From assembly GCA_019310785.1 (NCBI GenBank), contig JAFDDR010000006.1:1-64000 (forward strand): DNA of 64,000 nucleotides, given 5' to 3'. Of this stretch, positions 37,412 through 45,019 are shown piece by piece. Numbering within the stretch: position 1 is the stretch's first letter; each line of letters begins with the position of its first letter. The notes below the pieces were generated by a model. It worked only from the letters and a program-made list of their open reading frames with translations, did not search any database and was not told the DNA's origin. The position numbers and the translations under genes were made by a program. This DNA is from Deltaproteobacteria bacterium. GTDB taxonomy: Bacteria; Desulfobacterota; DSM-4660; Desulfatiglandales; Desulfatiglandaceae.

Positions 37412-39508
37412 ATGGGTTCTATACAGCAATCAGTAGTAAAAATCACCGCTAACCAAAAAATTGGATTATTAGTTCCTTATGTAAAGGAACGAATAACAGC
37501 GCAGATTAAAGCCATAGCGCTTATAGTTATTTATTTAATTTGTTTTCAAACTATTGTTTTAAACATTGCCATTAGTGAAGCTGCGATCGTTGCAACAGGA
37601 ATTGCCGTGGTAGTTCTTGGCCTGGCCTTTTTTATGGAAGGGCTCTTCTTAGGTTTAATGCCTTTAGGCGAGGTTATTGGGATTAAACTGCCACAAAAAA
37701 CCAAACTGCCCATCATATTAACCTTTGCTTTTATTTTGGGTTTAGGTGCAACTTTTGCCGAACCCGCTATCGGCATATTAAAGACTGCCGGCGCATATGT
37801 AAAGGCCTGGGATGCACCTTTACTCTTTCTGCTTTTAAATAAATATTCCAATTATCTTGTGTATTCAGTAGGCGTGGGTGTTGGCATCGCTGTGTTGTTC
37901 GGTATGCTCAGATTTATGTATGGGTGGTCATTAAAGCCTTTTATTTATATTTTGGTTGGCATTCTTTCGGCTTTTTCTATCTGGGCACTTTTTCAGCCCA
38001 ATATGAAATTCTTAACAGGCCTGGCGTGGGATTGCGGCGCTGTCACTACAGGGCCTGTAACAGTTCCCCTGGTCCTGGCGCTGGGCATCGGAATCTGTAG
38101 AATTGTAAGCAGTGGAACTTCAGAGTCTTCCGGTCTTGGCGTAGTGACGCTTGCATCGTTATTCCCAATCTTAGCAGTACTGTCTTTAGGCGCTCTTTAT
38201 CTCAACCATGTCCCTCAGCCTATGGAAGAAGCCAAATTCTTTGCTAAAGAAAATCAAACCAAGATATTGAATATGTTTAATGACAAAAATGAGATGATTG
38301 GTTATGCATTGCGAAATGCCCAACCAAACAGTCAAATGGCTCTTTTTAACGGCAACCGGGAAAAAATGCTCGAATTTATTGGCAGGTTAAAGAAAGATCC
38401 GATTTTAAGAAAATCTGTTCTTGGAAAAGGAGATATTGAGCATTTGAAAAATTGGGCTGTTCAAAAAGGTACAGAATCACAGAGGTTCGCTATTTTTTCA
38501 GAACCCAACGCCCTTAAAGAGGCAGTAAAAAACTATTCCGGTGTTAAGAATATAATAACCAATCCGGTTGATGTTTTGTTGCGTAATGGCAAGGCTGCTG
38601 TTCAAGCAATCATACCGCTTGCCATATTCTTTTTTCTGGTCTTATTCTTAGTTTTGCGTGAAAAGCTCCCAAGGCCGGATGAAATTATACTGGGAATTAT
38701 TCTGGCTGTTGTTGGCATGGGCCTGTTTAATGTTGGAATTGAATTAGGATTATCAAAGCTCGGCAATAGCGTGGGCACCAATGTCCCTTCTTCTTTTACA
38801 AAGATTCATTTAATTAATGAAAGGCAGACCATTATCAATTTTAATGAGGAGATTGTCCAGACCGCCATAAAGCCGGATGGCAAAAAAGAAATCTTTTTCT
38901 ATGCTAATATTAACGATGAGTATGTGGCTATTCCCTTTGATCAGAGTTCCTACGACCCTTCAAACAAGGAATACATCCATACGCCTACAAAAGGGCCATT
39001 ATTTGGAGGGGAGAAAGGAATATCAGGTTTTTTGGTGGTATTATTATTTGCTTTTGTCATGGGTTATGGTGCGACCTTAGCTGAACCTGCATTAAATGCG
39101 CTGGGTTTAAAAGTAGAGGAATTAACTGTAGGAACATTTAAAAAATCGCTTCTAATACAGGCTGTGGCTTCCGGCGTGGGCCTTGGCATGCTTCTCGGTG
39201 TGGCAAAAATTATCTGGAATGTGCCTTTGGTATATCTGTTATTCCCGCCATACCTTTTACTCCTGATTATTACGAAAATATCCACTGAGGAATTTGTGAA
39301 TATAGCATGGGATAGTGCAGGGGTTACAACAGGACCGATCACTGTACCTTTAGTGCTTGCCATAGGATTGGGGATAGGCAAACAGGTGAACGTAGTAGAG
39401 GGTTTTGGCATATTATCCATGGCATCGGTTTGCCCAATACTGGCAGTGCTTACGGTTGGACTTTATGTAAACAAGAAAAGAAAGGCTATACGGCAGGAAA
39501 GTGCCTAA
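37412..39508 (+). CDS. duplicated DUF1538 membrane protein
   Basis: The protein has 698 residues with two homologous membrane halves of the DUF1538 family. The first half holds GATFAEP (112-118) and AWDCGAVTTGPVTVP (205-219); the second holds GATLAEP (553-559) and AWDSAGVTTGPITVP (632-646). Each is followed by a GIGxGI/GLGIG helix and an ASLFPILAVL or ASVCPILAVL helix. The internal twofold repeat with paired TTGP re-entrant-like motifs is what one expects of a secondary transporter or channel. A soluble stretch (about 270-390), and a second beta-rich one (about 455-535), are inserted between the halves. The stop overlaps the start of the PII-like gene by one base (TAATG). Function is unknown; a regulated transporter is inferred. 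Confidence 0.82.
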   Translation: MGSIQQSVVKITANQKIGLLVPYVKERITAQIKAIALIVIYLICFQTIVLNIAISEAAIVATGIAVVVLGLAFFMEGLFLGLMPLGEVIGIKLPQKTKLPIILTFAFILGLGATFAEPAIGILKTAGAYVKAWDAPLLFLLLNKYSNYLVYSVGVGVGIAVLFGMLRFMYGWSLKPFIYILVGILSAFSIWALFQPNMKFLTGLAWDCGAVTTGPVTVPLVLALGIGICRIVSSGTSESSGLGVVTLASLFPILAVLSLGALYLNHVPQPMEEAKFFAKENQTKILNMFNDKNEMIGYALRNAQPNSQMALFNGNREKMLEFIGRLKKDPILRKSVLGKGDIEHLKNWAVQKGTESQRFAIFSEPNALKEAVKNYSGVKNIITNPVDVLLRNGKAAVQAIIPLAIFFFLVLFLVLREKLPRPDEIILGIILAVVGMGLFNVGIELGLSKLGNSVGTNVPSSFTKIHLINERQTIINFNEEIVQTAIKPDGKKEIFFYANINDEYVAIPFDQSSYDPSNKEYIHTPTKGPLFGGEKGISGFLVVLLFAFVMGYGATLAEPALNALGLKVEELTVGTFKKSLLIQAVASGVGLGMLLGVAKIIWNVPLVYLLFPPYLLLLIITKISTEEFVNIAWDSAGVTTGPITVPLVLAIGLGIGKQVNVVEGFGILSMASVCPILAVLTVGLYVNKKRKAIRQESA

Positions 39509-40635
39509 TGGATATTGATAAAAAGGTCGTTGAGATTACGATTGTTGCCAATAAAGAAATAGCGTCAGCCGTCCGCAAAAATCTGGAATCCATAGGCATG
39601 GAATATAGCAATTCCATAGCAGGGCGAAGGGACCTATTGCAGGAGAGGAAAGGCCTGTTAAAAATGTTTGGAACCGGCAAATCCATTCTGTATGATCCCA
39701 TCACCACCATTACATTTTTAGTCTCCTCGGAAATAGAAGGGGAAATTATAAATTTCATAATCAATAAAGGCGGGTTAAATATACCTGGAAGAGGTTCGGT
39801 TTTCAGTAAAGAGGTTACATTGATTAAGGCACATGAACTATGCCAGGAGAATAAAATCCGGAATATCGAAACTAAAATGAGAAGATTATTTAGCGATTTG
39901 ACCGGCATATGCTGCATTGCACAGAAAGGAGATGGGGACCTTTTGGGGAAGGTTGGATTGGAAACGGGCGGTGGGGTTCCGGCAATTACTCTGGGTATTG
40001 GAACCGGTTTAAGAGATAAGATCGGGCTCTGGAGAGTCGCAATCCCTGCCGAAAAAGAAATTGTGAACCTGATTACCACGTCTCATAATGTAGAAAATGT
40101 GATGGAAATGATGATAGATATTGGGGCATTAGATCAGCCGGGGAAGGGTTTTATTTATCTTTATCCCATAAAAATGGGATTAGTCGATGTGAAAGCTTAT
40201 GTGGGATTGAGCCGCCATGCAGCAAGCATTGAACAGATAGTTACAGTAATCGATGAAATAAAAGGAGACACGAGATGGCGTCGGCGTGAATTCTCTAAAT
40301 ATCGATCCGCCGGAAAAAAACGAAAATATTTAAATGATCTTGTGAATTTCACCCTGATTTGCAATGAAGGACGCGCCACGGATTTAATAAAGGCGGCCAT
40401 GAATGCTGGTGCCGGAGGGGCAACAATAAGCAAATTAAAATATCTCTGCACAGAGAAATCAGAGTCCAGGAAAATATCTCCGGCCCGTGAGATTAGCGAG
40501 ATGATTATTTCGGAAAATCAGATTGAAGGAGTCGTGAAAGCACTTGAGGAAAGCGGTGCGTTAGATGAAGACACCTACGGGCAGATGTTCTGCAGTCTGG
40601 TTCCTAAAGCCTACACTTATATGGGAAAAGCTTGA
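39508..40635 (+). CDS. triple PII-like regulatory protein
   Basis: The protein has 375 residues. Three consecutive PII-like ferredoxin-fold domains can be read at about 7-105, 130-225 and 278-372. Domain 1 has EGEIINFIINKGGLNIPGRGSVFSKEV, domain 2 has VENVMEMMIDIGALDQPGKGFIYLYPI, domain 3 has IEGVVKALEESGALDEDTYGQMFCSLV; each shows the alternating strand-helix-strand layout and the conserved loop after the second helix. The ATG at 39508 overlaps the DUF1538 stop by one base (TAATG), so synthesis is coupled. An upstream in-frame ATG (39430) would lie deep within the DUF1538 gene and is rejected. PII-like proteins bind nucleotides or small ligands and dock on membrane transporters; this one probably gates the DUF1538 protein. 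Confidence 0.78.
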   Translation: MDIDKKVVEITIVANKEIASAVRKNLESIGMEYSNSIAGRRDLLQERKGLLKMFGTGKSILYDPITTITFLVSSEIEGEIINFIINKGGLNIPGRGSVFSKEVTLIKAHELCQENKIRNIETKMRRLFSDLTGICCIAQKGDGDLLGKVGLETGGGVPAITLGIGTGLRDKIGLWRVAIPAEKEIVNLITTSHNVENVMEMMIDIGALDQPGKGFIYLYPIKMGLVDVKAYVGLSRHAASIEQIVTVIDEIKGDTRWRRREFSKYRSAGKKRKYLNDLVNFTLICNEGRATDLIKAAMNAGAGGATISKLKYLCTEKSESRKISPAREISEMIISENQIEGVVKALEESGALDEDTYGQMFCSLVPKAYTYMGKA

Positions 40636-40643
40636 TAGAATAT

Positions 40644-40660
40644 GAGGGGCCGGGCCCCTC
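40644..40660 (+). terminator. hairpin after the PII-like gene
   Basis: GAGGGGC, a three-base loop and GCCCCTC form a seven-pair GC-rich stem nine bases after the stop codon. No T run follows, so it is a weak or factor-dependent terminator at best. Confidence 0.4.
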
Positions 40661-40777
40661 TGCACGGCGTATCCAACCCCAGGTACAGAGAGTCCGAGAC
40701 TACCGGAGGACAGCCGCGGGGGACACTGCCATGATTTGCTAAAGATGCTTACTTCTTATGACAAGGGTTGAACAAAA

Positions 40778-40939
40778 CTATCGTGTGACAACCCAGATAG
40801 CGTGAATTATGCCGGGAACATAGAAAATAAGGGACAGAATGATATTTATGATGATGTCCTTTCCGAATCCCTTTTTCAAAAACACCGCAAGAGGCGGAAG
40901 TAAGATTGAGATTATAATCAAAACGATTTTGTTATCCAT
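40778..40939 (-). CDS. Pmp3/YqaE-family small membrane protein
   Basis: The protein has 53 residues and two hydrophobic helices. The sequence LLPPLAVFLKKGFGKDIIIN followed by LFYVPGIIHAIWVV-like residues (here LIFYVPGIIHAIW) is the signature of the Pmp3/YqaE (UPF0057) family. These proteolipids affect membrane potential and salt or cold tolerance in yeast and plants; in bacteria they are often stress-induced. An AAGGGA site lies about six bases before the ATG at 40939. It reads alone on the minus strand, convergent with the PII-like gene. Confidence 0.85.
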   Translation of the reverse strand: MDNKIVLIIISILLPPLAVFLKKGFGKDIIINIILSLIFYVPGIIHAIWVVTR

Positions 40940-40986
40940 AAGTAATCCCTTTCCGTAAAGTTAATAAGAAATTTTTACATTTTGTG

Positions 40987-41078
40987 ATCCGCCTGCGGCG
41001 GATTTCACCACGAAACCACGAAATTTATTTTACTTCTTTTTCGTGTTTCCATCCTTATCGTGCTTTCGTGATTTGTTT
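40987..41078. repeat. imperfect palindromic region
   Basis: ATCCGCC-TGC-GGCGGAT (40987-41003) is a perfect palindrome, followed by caccacgaaaccacgaaat and, further on, ttcgtg...tttcgtg in inverted sense. No gene is seen in 40940-41207. Confidence 0.45.
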
Positions 41079-41207
41079 ATCTTTCTGGAATTATTAAAGT
41101 ATAGCTGTTCAGTTTTTTACCCTAAATAAGGGTGTTTTTGCGTTTGTTCTTTAATAGTATTAAATAGTTAGCGCGATCCCATTAGCACGCAGCATGAAAA
41201 TGAAATC

Positions 41208-41591
41208 CTACCAGGCCTTCGTCGCCAAGGCTTCCGGCATAGGGTAATGCTTTTTGTTAAGGCTGAATATCCTTCCTCCGGTCTGTATTACCGTAGCGGC
41301 GAGAATTGCATCGTTGATATCAATCCCGTGGCTCGGCTGCCATTTGCGATATAACGATGCAGCATCATCAATACACCTCTGGTCAACAGGTTCAGTTTTG
41401 AATTGAGACAAAAACAATAGCGTTTCTTCTTCTTCGTCCAGCCGCATGAAAAATACGACTTCTGCCCGTTGCATTATACCTGTCCAGAGTTCGTATTCAT
41501 CTTCATCGCGAAGACGGCGCAAAAAGTTCAGAGCTTTGCGTTTACCTCGAAGATGCCAGATCAGGATGTCAGAATCAATGTAAGCTCTCAT
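41208..41591 (-). CDS. vapC: PIN-domain toxin (VapC-like)
   Basis: The protein has 127 residues. The PIN ribonuclease acidic residues are in place: D6 or D8 in IDSDILIW, E44 in QRAEVV, and D91 and D94 in GIDINDAILAATVI. A longer frame upstream is rejected because the ATG at 41591 overlaps the antitoxin stop by four bases (ATGA), the standard toxin-antitoxin arrangement. VapC toxins cleave tRNA or rRNA when freed from VapB. Confidence 0.87.
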   Translation of the reverse strand: MRAYIDSDILIWHLRGKRKALNFLRRLRDEDEYELWTGIMQRAEVVFFMRLDEEEETLLFLSQFKTEPVDQRCIDDAASLYRKWQPSHGIDINDAILAATVIQTGGRIFSLNKKHYPMPEALATKAW

Positions 41592-41845
41592 TGTTGGTGT
41601 CGCGTCATCGACTGTCGAAATGCTTTGCGCGCCTTTTCCACAACTTGCTGTGCAGGTTCCTTCCGATGCCATGCACCGAATGTTTGTTCAAGCACATCGA
41701 TGTTGTGTTCATCTTCGATCTTGTCTGCATACATTTGAATTGCAGACTCGATAATTTTCTTCTTTGAAGTATGCAAATGCCGCGCAATAAGACCTATACG
41801 TCTAACCGTAACTTCATCAACTCGCGCAGAAAATATTTTGTCCAT
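41588..41845 (-). CDS. vapB: ribbon-helix-helix antitoxin (VapB-like)
   Basis: The protein has 85 residues. The N-terminal part (KIFSARVDEVTVRRIGLIARHLHTSKKKIIESAIQMY split around residue 20) is a ribbon-helix-helix DNA-binding domain; the C-terminal part should wrap the toxin. There are two ATGs: 41851 is only two bases from the AGGAGG site, while 41845 lies eight bases away and is preferred. An inverted repeat overlapping its promoter suggests self-regulation. Confidence 0.8.
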   Translation of the reverse strand: MDKIFSARVDEVTVRRIGLIARHLHTSKKKIIESAIQMYADKIEDEHNIDVLEQTFGAWHRKEPAQQVVEKARKAFRQSMTRHQQ

Positions 41846-41862
41846 TACCATTCCCTCCTGTA

Positions 41863-41886
41863 CTTACGTATGAATTCTAACGTAAG
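41863..41886. promoter_or_regulatory. palindromic operator of the vapBC operon
   Basis: CTTACGT (41863-41869) and ACGTAAG (41880-41886) are perfect inverted half-sites with a 10-base centre. The site covers the -10 box of the operon promoter, as expected for repression by the RHH antitoxin. Confidence 0.6.
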
Positions 41887-41902
41887 CAAATTCTGATTGC
41901 AA
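41874..41902 (-). promoter_or_regulatory. promoter of the vapBC operon
   Basis: On the minus strand TTGCAA (41902-41897), a 17-base spacer and TAGAAT (41879-41874) form a sigma-70-like promoter 29 bases before the antitoxin ATG. It overlaps the operator palindrome. Confidence 0.5.
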
Positions 41903-42019
41903 TAGAAAAACACCTCTATGGCTTATTGTTTTCAATATGTTTACGCATATAAGAGATGGATAATGGGGACATGGAAAATTATCCCTCTCTTTACAAGAAT
42001 ATTTCACAAGGGAGCGCTT

Positions 42020-43288
42020 TTATTTACTTTCCTTTTTTACCTTTGCATTCTCTGCCAGTTTTATTTCCACGCCTGCTTCCTTGAGCAGTGCCGCCGCGGT
42101 ACCTTCTTTGTCCTGGGGTAGTACAACCTGATCCGGCTTTAATTCAAGCAGCCACTTTCCTACAAGAAAACCACGCCTGGTTTCTGCCTGCCAGTATGGG
42201 TTTTGAAGGTTTTCCTGCCTGATAATTTTGTTGCTGACACGCTCAATGGTTTCCATCAAAAACCAGGGGGCTTTGGAAAAATGCTCTGCAACCGGTCCCT
42301 CCGGTTCTTTCAGCGGTGTTAGTCTTCGTATGTGCTTTGGTTGGCGGCTGTGTGTTTTGATCCGGGCCATGACCACGCGGGAAAACTGCCTGCATATTTC
42401 ATGCTCCAGCGAGTGAGAGATGCGGTCCGCTAATTCGTGGGAATGGGTTCTCAAAACCACGTCTAAATCTACTATAAATCTTCCTCCGGCATTGCGACTC
42501 AAACACTGTATCACCTTTTTCACTCTTGGATGGGACATCACTAACGAAATTATTTCCCGTTCCGCATCACGGTCAATTGCCTCGTCCATGAGGTCAAGCA
42601 CGGCCCGCAACAGTAACTGGCCGCCCGACCAGAACACAAAAAGGGCCACCGCACCGGCAGCCCATCTATCTAGGTTAAGGCCGAAATAGGCCCCGATCAG
42701 ACTTATTACCACCACGCCGGTGGACATTCCGTCCGCAAGGTAATCCCTGGCGTCCGCCACAAGGGCCGGGGAATGGAACCTCCGTCCCATGCGAAGCTGG
42801 TAAAAGCCGAATGAAAATGTGACAATTAGGCATACAAGAGCCACGGGCAGGGCAAGTTTAACATCGGGCATTGTCCCGGGTCCCAGAAGTGCCCTGCGGC
42901 CTATTTCGTAACCAGCTAAAATAATGGCAATTGAAGTGACTAAGGTTGCAATCGTCTCGGCCTTATAAAGCCCGTATGGAAAGGAGGCGTGACGCCGACC
43001 TGCCAGCCACAGACCGACATATGCGGCACTCGACGCGATAACGTCGGTCGCCGAATGGATTGCGTCGCCCAACAGGGCCGACGACCCTGCCATAATACCT
43101 GCAATACCCTTTCCAAAAGCCAATGACAGGTTGATAAAAACGGAGACGGCTGCCCTTGTGCGGGCCTTTTTTATCTCATCCAGGCCGGATGAACCGTCAG
43201 ACGGAACAGTTTGAACCGCTTGAGTCGTTATTTCTTTGTTGCTTTTCATTTTATCGGGTTCATTTTCTATACTGGTTACGGTGCTCAA
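42020..43288 (-). CDS. CDF-family metal exporter with C-terminal NifX-like domain
   Basis: The protein has 422 residues from a TTG start (43288); an ATG at 43249 is an alternative, and neither has a clear ribosome binding site. Residues about 35-240 are the six-helix CDF transporter (LLGDAIHSATDVIASSAAYVGL with the HxxxD metal site; LVADARDYLADGMST with the DxxxD site). A cytoplasmic dimerisation domain follows (about 245-320). The last part (about 345-415) resembles the dinitrogenase iron-molybdenum cofactor domain of NifX/NifB type (FLVGKWLLELKPDQVVL, EGTAAALLKEAGVEI). CDF proteins export Zn, Fe, Co, Cd or Mn. The added domain could bind a metal cofactor or sense metal. The gene start overlaps the end of a truncated toxin remnant. 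Confidence 0.86.
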   Translation of the reverse strand: MSTVTSIENEPDKMKSNKEITTQAVQTVPSDGSSGLDEIKKARTRAAVSVFINLSLAFGKGIAGIMAGSSALLGDAIHSATDVIASSAAYVGLWLAGRRHASFPYGLYKAETIATLVTSIAIILAGYEIGRRALLGPGTMPDVKLALPVALVCLIVTFSFGFYQLRMGRRFHSPALVADARDYLADGMSTGVVVISLIGAYFGLNLDRWAAGAVALFVFWSGGQLLLRAVLDLMDEAIDRDAEREIISLVMSHPRVKKVIQCLSRNAGGRFIVDLDVVLRTHSHELADRISHSLEHEICRQFSRVVMARIKTHSRQPKHIRRLTPLKEPEGPVAEHFSKAPWFLMETIERVSNKIIRQENLQNPYWQAETRRGFLVGKWLLELKPDQVVLPQDKEGTAAALLKEAGVEIKLAENAKVKKESK

Positions 43289-43371
43289 TTAGTTTTTGTT
43301 ATTCTTCCAAACAAGCCAAGCGTATGTAGATCAATGATAACGTCGGCATCAAGCAGCAGCAATTTTCGCAT
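43285..43371 (-). pseudogene. truncated PIN-domain toxin remnant
   Basis: The frame encodes MRKLLLLDADVIIDLHTLGL and eight more residues before a stop. This is the N-terminal strand and first catalytic Asp of a PIN domain; the remaining 90 or more residues are gone. The start overlaps the preceding antitoxin-like gene by 23 bases, and the stop overlaps the TTG start of the CDF gene. The rest of the toxin was apparently deleted. Confidence 0.6.
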
Positions 43372-43552
43372 AGTTCTCTTCCACAAATCCCGCATCATTC
43401 AGATAGTCATCTATTTCAACCCGATCTATTTCCAGATATTCGGTAAATGTACCTCTTGATATCTTACCTTCCATCAGACATCTGCAAGCAAGAGATATAA
43501 ACCTTGAAAGAAACTTGGATGGACTGTCTTTGTCATACAACCTTCTACGCAT
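43349..43552 (-). pseudogene. antitoxin-like gene, possibly N-terminally truncated
   Basis: The protein has 67 residues (FLSRFISLACRCLMEGKISRGTFTEYLEIDRVEIDDYLNDAGF split near the middle). It resembles, from memory, the C-terminal end of XRE/ImmA-IrrE-type antitoxins that precede PIN toxins. No DNA-binding domain is present, so it is probably the remaining 3' part of a larger antitoxin gene. Its overlap with the PIN remnant supports a decayed toxin-antitoxin pair. Confidence 0.5.
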
Positions 43553-43697
43553 ATTGCGATCCAGATTATGATGGCTGCATTGTCAAGCCCAAAACGTCCT
43601 CAACGTAGGCTGCTACGTCTACGGCCGTTTTGGCCTTGTCGCCTTGCCCTCAAAATTTTCGCTCAATCTCGCTACGAAGCCATTCTCGGACAGCCTC

Positions 43698-44582
43698 CTA
43701 TGGGAGAGGTTTAAGATCAAACTGCTCAGCCACATATGCGGGAATATCAAGCGTTCCGATTATCACCGGCTGCTGGTGGCAGTCAGAACCGCCCGTAACC
43801 ATCAACTTCTCCCTTTTTGCAAATGCAAGATGCGCAGCAATTGTCTCAGGGTTATGTCTTGAATGCCAGCATTCAATACCATCCAACCAGGGCAACATTT
43901 TTTCCTTGATGATATTATGTTGTTCTTGAATAGACGGCGTCAGGATTGCAAGGGAGGTCCCGTTGGGATCGCTGGGATGCGCATGTATAAGCTTTCCCCC
44001 TGCGCCCCTTATCAAATTTGATGCCTCTTCAAGGGATACAGGCATCTTGGGCACATTGCATTTGACTAAGTATTTATCAAATGCCTCCTGTTTTCCTGAA
44101 ACAACGCCTTTTTTAATTAAGTATTCGGCTATATGGGGTCGGCCGAATGACCCGTCTACGGTGTCCTCAATGGCCTCTAAGTCCTTATGGGTGAAAGGTT
44201 CCAGATGCTCCCTGACCAGCTCATGATTGAGCTTCTCGAGGATCTGTTCGGCCCGAATCCTGCGGTATTCCCTAACTTCCCTGAGTTTTTCCGTAAGGGC
44301 GCGGTTGTGGATATCATACTGGTAGCCTAACATATCCAATGGAACCGGTTTGGAGTCCCTGTACTCGGGATGTGAAAAAGATATGCTGAGTTCCACACCG
44401 GTTATATAATGCATGTCATATTTCGCGGCCAGCTTTTGTGCTGCATCCTGACAATCGATACAATCATGATCCGTAATGGAGATAACGTCTATTCTCCTGT
44501 GATGGGCCTCCCTGAATATTTCGGGCAGGGTCATTTTACCGTCAGAGCAGTCCCTTGAATGGATGTGTAAATCGATTTTCAT
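43698..44582 (-). CDS. PHP-domain phosphoesterase
   Basis: The protein has 294 residues. The metal ligands of the PHP fold are visible: HIHS near the N-terminus (residues 6-9), SITDHDCID (about 36-44), GVELSISF, the central HAHPSDP and the late GSDCH. The family includes nucleoside 3',5'-bisphosphate phosphatases/RNase AM (TrpH/YciV) and predicted phosphoesterases. An insert around residues 75-135 is larger than in the shortest members. Not part of an evident operon. Confidence 0.88.
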   Translation of the reverse strand: MKIDLHIHSRDCSDGKMTLPEIFREAHHRRIDVISITDHDCIDCQDAAQKLAAKYDMHYITGVELSISFSHPEYRDSKPVPLDMLGYQYDIHNRALTEKLREVREYRRIRAEQILEKLNHELVREHLEPFTHKDLEAIEDTVDGSFGRPHIAEYLIKKGVVSGKQEAFDKYLVKCNVPKMPVSLEEASNLIRGAGGKLIHAHPSDPNGTSLAILTPSIQEQHNIIKEKMLPWLDGIECWHSRHNPETIAAHLAFAKREKLMVTGGSDCHQQPVIIGTLDIPAYVAEQFDLKPLP

Positions 44583-44703
44583 TCTGATACCTGAATATTT
44601 TGTAGTTAAGATTCTTTTATATTAGGCAGAGGAAATAGGTCAAGATCAAAAAAGCTCTAATCCATTGACTTTTCATTGTGTCTGGCCTAATTCAAGAGTA
44701 AAG

Positions 44704-44982
44704 ATCCGGGTCCGGAGGGCCCGGCTTTGGGTATTCCCAGAGGTGATTTGCTTTTGTGAAGTTTAGTTGACTTATTGAAATTCCAATTATCAAATCCCAA
44801 ATATCAAACAAATTACAATGACCAAAATTCGAAAATCCAAACAATATCTTGTACTGGAAGGTTTTGGTCATTGAATATTGGAATTTGAGATTTGTTTGTA
44901 ATTTGGTGCTTGGAATTTATACTTTTAGACACAAAATCCAAGGCAGAACCAACCATCTCTGGCCTAGCCTGAGGACCAGGTT
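44704..44982 (+). repeat. dispersed ~280-bp repeat, copy C
   Basis: The left end reads atccgggtccggagggcccg and the right end gaggaccaggtt; the interior arms match those of copy B, including caaattacaatgaccaaaat and ttttggtcattgaatattgg. It ends about 37 bp before the ATG of the nucleoside phosphorylase gene, the same position relative to a gene as copy B. Confidence 0.82.
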
Positions 44983-45019
44983 TTAAAAGGCAAATAAAAG
45001 ACCGCACCGGAGAAATCGC

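Noticed and set aside
39430-39507. N-terminal extension of the triple PII protein
   Set aside because: It lies within the coding region of the DUF1538 gene in another frame; the TAATG junction marks the true start.
41592-41672. N-terminal extension of the PIN toxin
   Set aside because: It overlaps the antitoxin coding sequence in another frame; the ATGA junction at 41588-41591 is standard for toxin-antitoxin pairs.
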